Positions 62,188-64,000 of a DNA stretch of 64,000 nt are shown here, one piece after another. Under the pieces are notes generated by a model. The model had not been told where the DNA came from and ran no database searches. It worked only from the letters and a program-made list of their open reading frames with translations. Where the stretch lies: contig UCAU01000045.1 of assembly GCA_900470445.1 (NCBI GenBank), forward strand, positions 27,571 to 91,570, in the 5' to 3' direction. The position numbers and the translations under genes are program-made. The stretch comes from Hyphomicrobiales bacterium. GTDB taxonomy: Bacteria > Pseudomonadota > Alphaproteobacteria > Rhizobiales > Devosiaceae. Position 1 is the stretch's first letter, and each line of letters starts with the position of its first letter.

Positions 62188-62541
62188 AAGGCCGCAACCG
62201 GTGGATATGTTCTCTGGTTTGGGATTGGCGGCGACCGAGCGGCGGTTCGGCCGATATCGTCGACACTGTCGCCATGGCTCATTGCCAGCACCCATAACCG
62301 CCGTAATGCACGAACTCATGATGGATCGAGGCGCGGCGGCTAAACGGGCATCTACCTAGATGGCGTCGTGGTTGGCGAGCGCTGCCAGTCGTAGGCACGA
62401 ACGCCAATGCCACTAATATCGTTCGGGTATGCGGCTCCACCACCGGCAACGCGACGCCGGCCGTCGATCCTGCATTTCCTCAAAGTCCGCACGGGTGAAG
62501 CTCTTTGGGGTCTGAGGCGGGCTACGCGCCATAAAAAGAAA
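62188..62541. other. gene-free gap
   Basis: About 350 bases behind the LysR gene carry no supported gene, RNA or repeat. Confidence 0.4.
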
Positions 62542-62561
62542 CCCCGGCGGGCAGGCCGGGG
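62542..62561 (-). terminator. rho-independent terminator
   Basis: On the minus strand CCCCGGC, a six-base loop and GCCGGGG are followed by TTTCTTTTTAT, a textbook terminator. It lies 66 bases behind the stop of the minus-strand small gene at 62628. Confidence 0.85.
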
Positions 62562-62627
62562 TAAGGTTGGGTACGTATCTGACCCTTCCCAAACGCTTGT
62601 TGCCAGGATCGGTTCCGCTGAAACGGG

Positions 62628-62906
62628 CTATTCCCATGGGAGTGTTGGCTGCTCCGGCAAAGTCCTGATCGAGATGGACGGAGGCATATCACGCGCCGGC
62701 GTCGCGCTGTCATCGCTCCAGTACCAGACGGTGCGCAGGTCAAACGATGAGCGAATTAGCTTCGTCACGGTGGCGGCGTCATGGCTATCGAAACCGAGCC
62801 GTGCGGCTTTGGCAGCAGCGGCAAGTCCCATTGCGGCCACCAGCATTTCGGCCCCGCATACGTCGAGTTCGGTTCTCTTTTGGCCACGCTCAGAGAGCAT
62901 CGTCAT
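62628..62906 (-). CDS. small hypothetical protein
   Basis: A 92-residue frame starting MTMLSERGQKRTELDVCGA, with GGAGA seven bases before the ATG. It has a helical, Ala-rich first half ('EMLVAAMGLAAAAKAARLG') and a second half with 'TVWYWSDDSATPARDMPPS'. No family is recognised. The good ribosome-binding site and a strong terminator behind it favour a real gene. Confidence 0.5.
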   Translation of the reverse strand: MTMLSERGQKRTELDVCGAEMLVAAMGLAAAAKAARLGFDSHDAATVTKLIRSSFDLRTVWYWSDDSATPARDMPPSISIRTLPEQPTLPWE

Positions 62907-63149
62907 CGACAGGTCTCCAAGTCTCTGGGATCGCAGCAATAGAGCACTTGGCCATGCCCCTTGGCGGCCAATCAGCTAAACGGTTCAGAAACTAACCCCG
63001 GCACAAAGGGGCGGTAGTGTCGAGGTTAGCTCCGATTTCTGAAGGAGCAGGAGATGCCTGCTCAATAATAACTGCCACGCTTTACCGACGTTCCAGTTAC
63101 TATCATCAGGACAATAGTCACAAATCGGCGACCAAATCTGGTGGGAGAA

Positions 63150-63206
63150 GGAGAGCGGCCGAGGTACGGCGGCGACAGCCGCTCTCCTGAGGGCTTTGAA
63201 AGCCCT
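63150..63206. other. two adjacent perfect hairpins
   Basis: GGAGAGCGGC (63150-63159) pairs with GCCGCTCTCC (63178-63187) over ten bases with an 18-base loop. Two bases further AGGGCTTT and AAAGCCCT form an 8-bp near-palindrome (63190-63206). They lie between two minus-strand small genes. They might be a terminator, a small RNA or a protein site; no T-run supports a simple terminator. Confidence 0.5.
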
Positions 63207-63263
63207 ACAAAGATATTACGTAAGTATATGAAGCTATCAATACATTTGATATTTATTGATCGG

Positions 63264-63491
63264 CTACAATGCTGCCTGTCCTACCTTCGCCGCTTCAGTT
63301 TGATTCCAAATGATTGCGCTTGGTGCGGACGGATTTACTGCAATGGACGGAAGTTTCTTTGCGGCGGCGATGGCATCGTCCATCCAGCCGAACGGGCCAT
63401 CCATGAAGCCGTGTTCGTCATAGACCCCATAGCTTCCGTCCTCGCGTCGGCGAACCTCCCAGCCATTGATCCGCACAACAGTCTTTTCCAT
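63264..63491 (-). CDS. small hypothetical protein
   Basis: A 75-residue protein starting MEKTVVRINGWEVRRREDG, with GGAGG seven bases before the ATG. The first half forms short strands ('GWEVRRREDGSYGVYDEHGFM'-like pattern, also seen in phage-type proteins with a W-x-V-x-x-x-x-D-G-x-Y motif), then 'WMDDAIAAAKKLPS' as a helix. No named family. It is divergent from the endolysin-like gene, so a prophage link is possible. Confidence 0.55.
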   Translation of the reverse strand: MEKTVVRINGWEVRRREDGSYGVYDEHGFMDGPFGWMDDAIAAAKKLPSIAVNPSAPSAIIWNQTEAAKVGQAAL

Positions 63492-63583
63492 CGGTTCCTC
63501 CGTTTTGGGCCGGGGTGAAAGCAGACTCCATCAATTCCGATCCCATCCGGAATGTTCCCAATCCATCATCAGGAGAATACCCC

Positions 63584-64000
63584 ATGAACACCGCGTTCCT
63601 CGCGTCGGTGCGCTCGTTGCTGTTTGGCGGCGGTCTCTCGCAGGCCCAGGTCAATGGCATCAACGCCATTGGCGAAGCTTGGACCATCTATGGCGAAGGC
63701 GACCGGCGCAAGCTCGCCTACATCCTGGCGACGGCCTATCACGAGACGGCTCGCACCATGCAGCCGGTGCGCGAGACGCTGGCCAGTACCGACGCCAAGG
63801 CTAAGGAGCTGCTGACAAGGCGTGAAGGCCGGGCGCATGCCGCAGGTCAAGTCCGACTATTGGTCGGGCGGGTATTTCGGCCGGGGCTTCGTGCAACTCA
63901 CCCACCTTGCCAATTACCAGAAGGTGCAGGACGAAACCGGCCATCCCCTGGTCAAAGACCCGTCGCTGGCCCTGCGCATCGATATCGCCGCGCTCATCCT
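63584..64000 (+). pseudogene. GH19 chitinase/endolysin gene with frameshift, cut by window end
   Basis: ATG 63584 follows AGGAG. The first 78 codons read 'GGLSQAQVNGINAIGEAW', then 'RKLAYILATAYHETARTMQPV' (with the His-Glu catalytic region of GH19). Near 63812-63822 the frame changes: the rest, 'VKSDYWSGGYFGRGFVQLTH' and 'LANYQKVQDETGHPLVKDPS', is in another frame. Loss of two single bases in the K-A-W-K-A stretch would explain it. GH19 enzymes cut chitin or, in phages, peptidoglycan. The gene continues beyond the window. A sequencing error is possible. Confidence 0.75.

Noticed and set aside
63150..63230. tRNA-Ser-like start (GGAGAGCGGCCGAGG)
   Set aside because: No anticodon arm, T-arm TTCGA or matching acceptor 3' strand follows; the pairing is a simple hairpin.

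Overview
The window is about 64 kb of GC-rich chromosomal DNA from an alphaproteobacterium, most likely a member of the Hyphomicrobiales (Devosia-like). This rests on an IalB-family protein, a fused NanE-NanK enzyme, a DUF1275 protein, an FnrN/FnrL-type Fnr (C-x2-C-x7-C), cydDC/cydABX, and small conserved proteins of the kind seen in rhizobia. The genus is inference; no rRNA gene is present.

Layout. 1-3.7 kb: 3' end of an autotransporter-like barrel gene, an IalB-like secreted protein, a possible IS relic, a minus-strand Phd/PIN toxin-antitoxin pair and a frameshifted P-loop kinase. 3.7-9.5 kb: an amino-sugar catabolic operon (GntR regulator, fused NanE-NanK, ABC binding protein and two permeases, no ATPase) with matching inverted-repeat operators before the regulator and before the operon. 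9.5-17.7 kb: DUF1275 protein and an oxygen-regulated cytochrome bd block: fnr, cydC-cydD on minus, cydA-cydB-cydX on plus, with a perfect FNR box in the divergent region. 18-24 kb (minus): GH130 protein, a two-domain GT4 protein and a mannose-6-phosphate isomerase, then small conserved proteins and a response regulator whose phospho-acceptor Asp is Glu.

24.3-29.2 kb is a decayed island beside tRNA-Arg(CCG): serine recombinase and HsdR relics, a Fic protein with a triple 10-bp repeat before its start, a roughly 450-bp gene-free stretch packed with hairpins, csbD, and an unidentified gene followed by an in-frame open relic.

29.2-54.6 kb is a large surface-polysaccharide locus. It encodes dTDP-sugar synthesis (RfbA, RfbB, RffA), UDP-L-FucNAc synthesis (CapE, CapF, CapG), a WbpM-like dehydratase plus a reductase-like SDR that could make UDP-QuiNAc, an initiating phosphoglycosyltransferase, several glycosyltransferases, a methyltransferase, two acyltransferases, Wzx and Wzy. 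Scattered in it are a GtrB/ArnC-like GT2, an ArnE-like small transporter and a GT-C-like protein, which may form a separate polyprenyl-phosphate-linked modification route.

55-64 kb is mixed accessory DNA: a nucleotidyltransferase-HEPN fusion, two SDR/regulator modules, a vapB with a broken vapC enclosed by two diverged copies of an AraC-gene 3' end, a LysR-controlled NTF2-SDR pair, small hypothetical genes, and a frameshifted GH19 endolysin/chitinase gene running off the window end.
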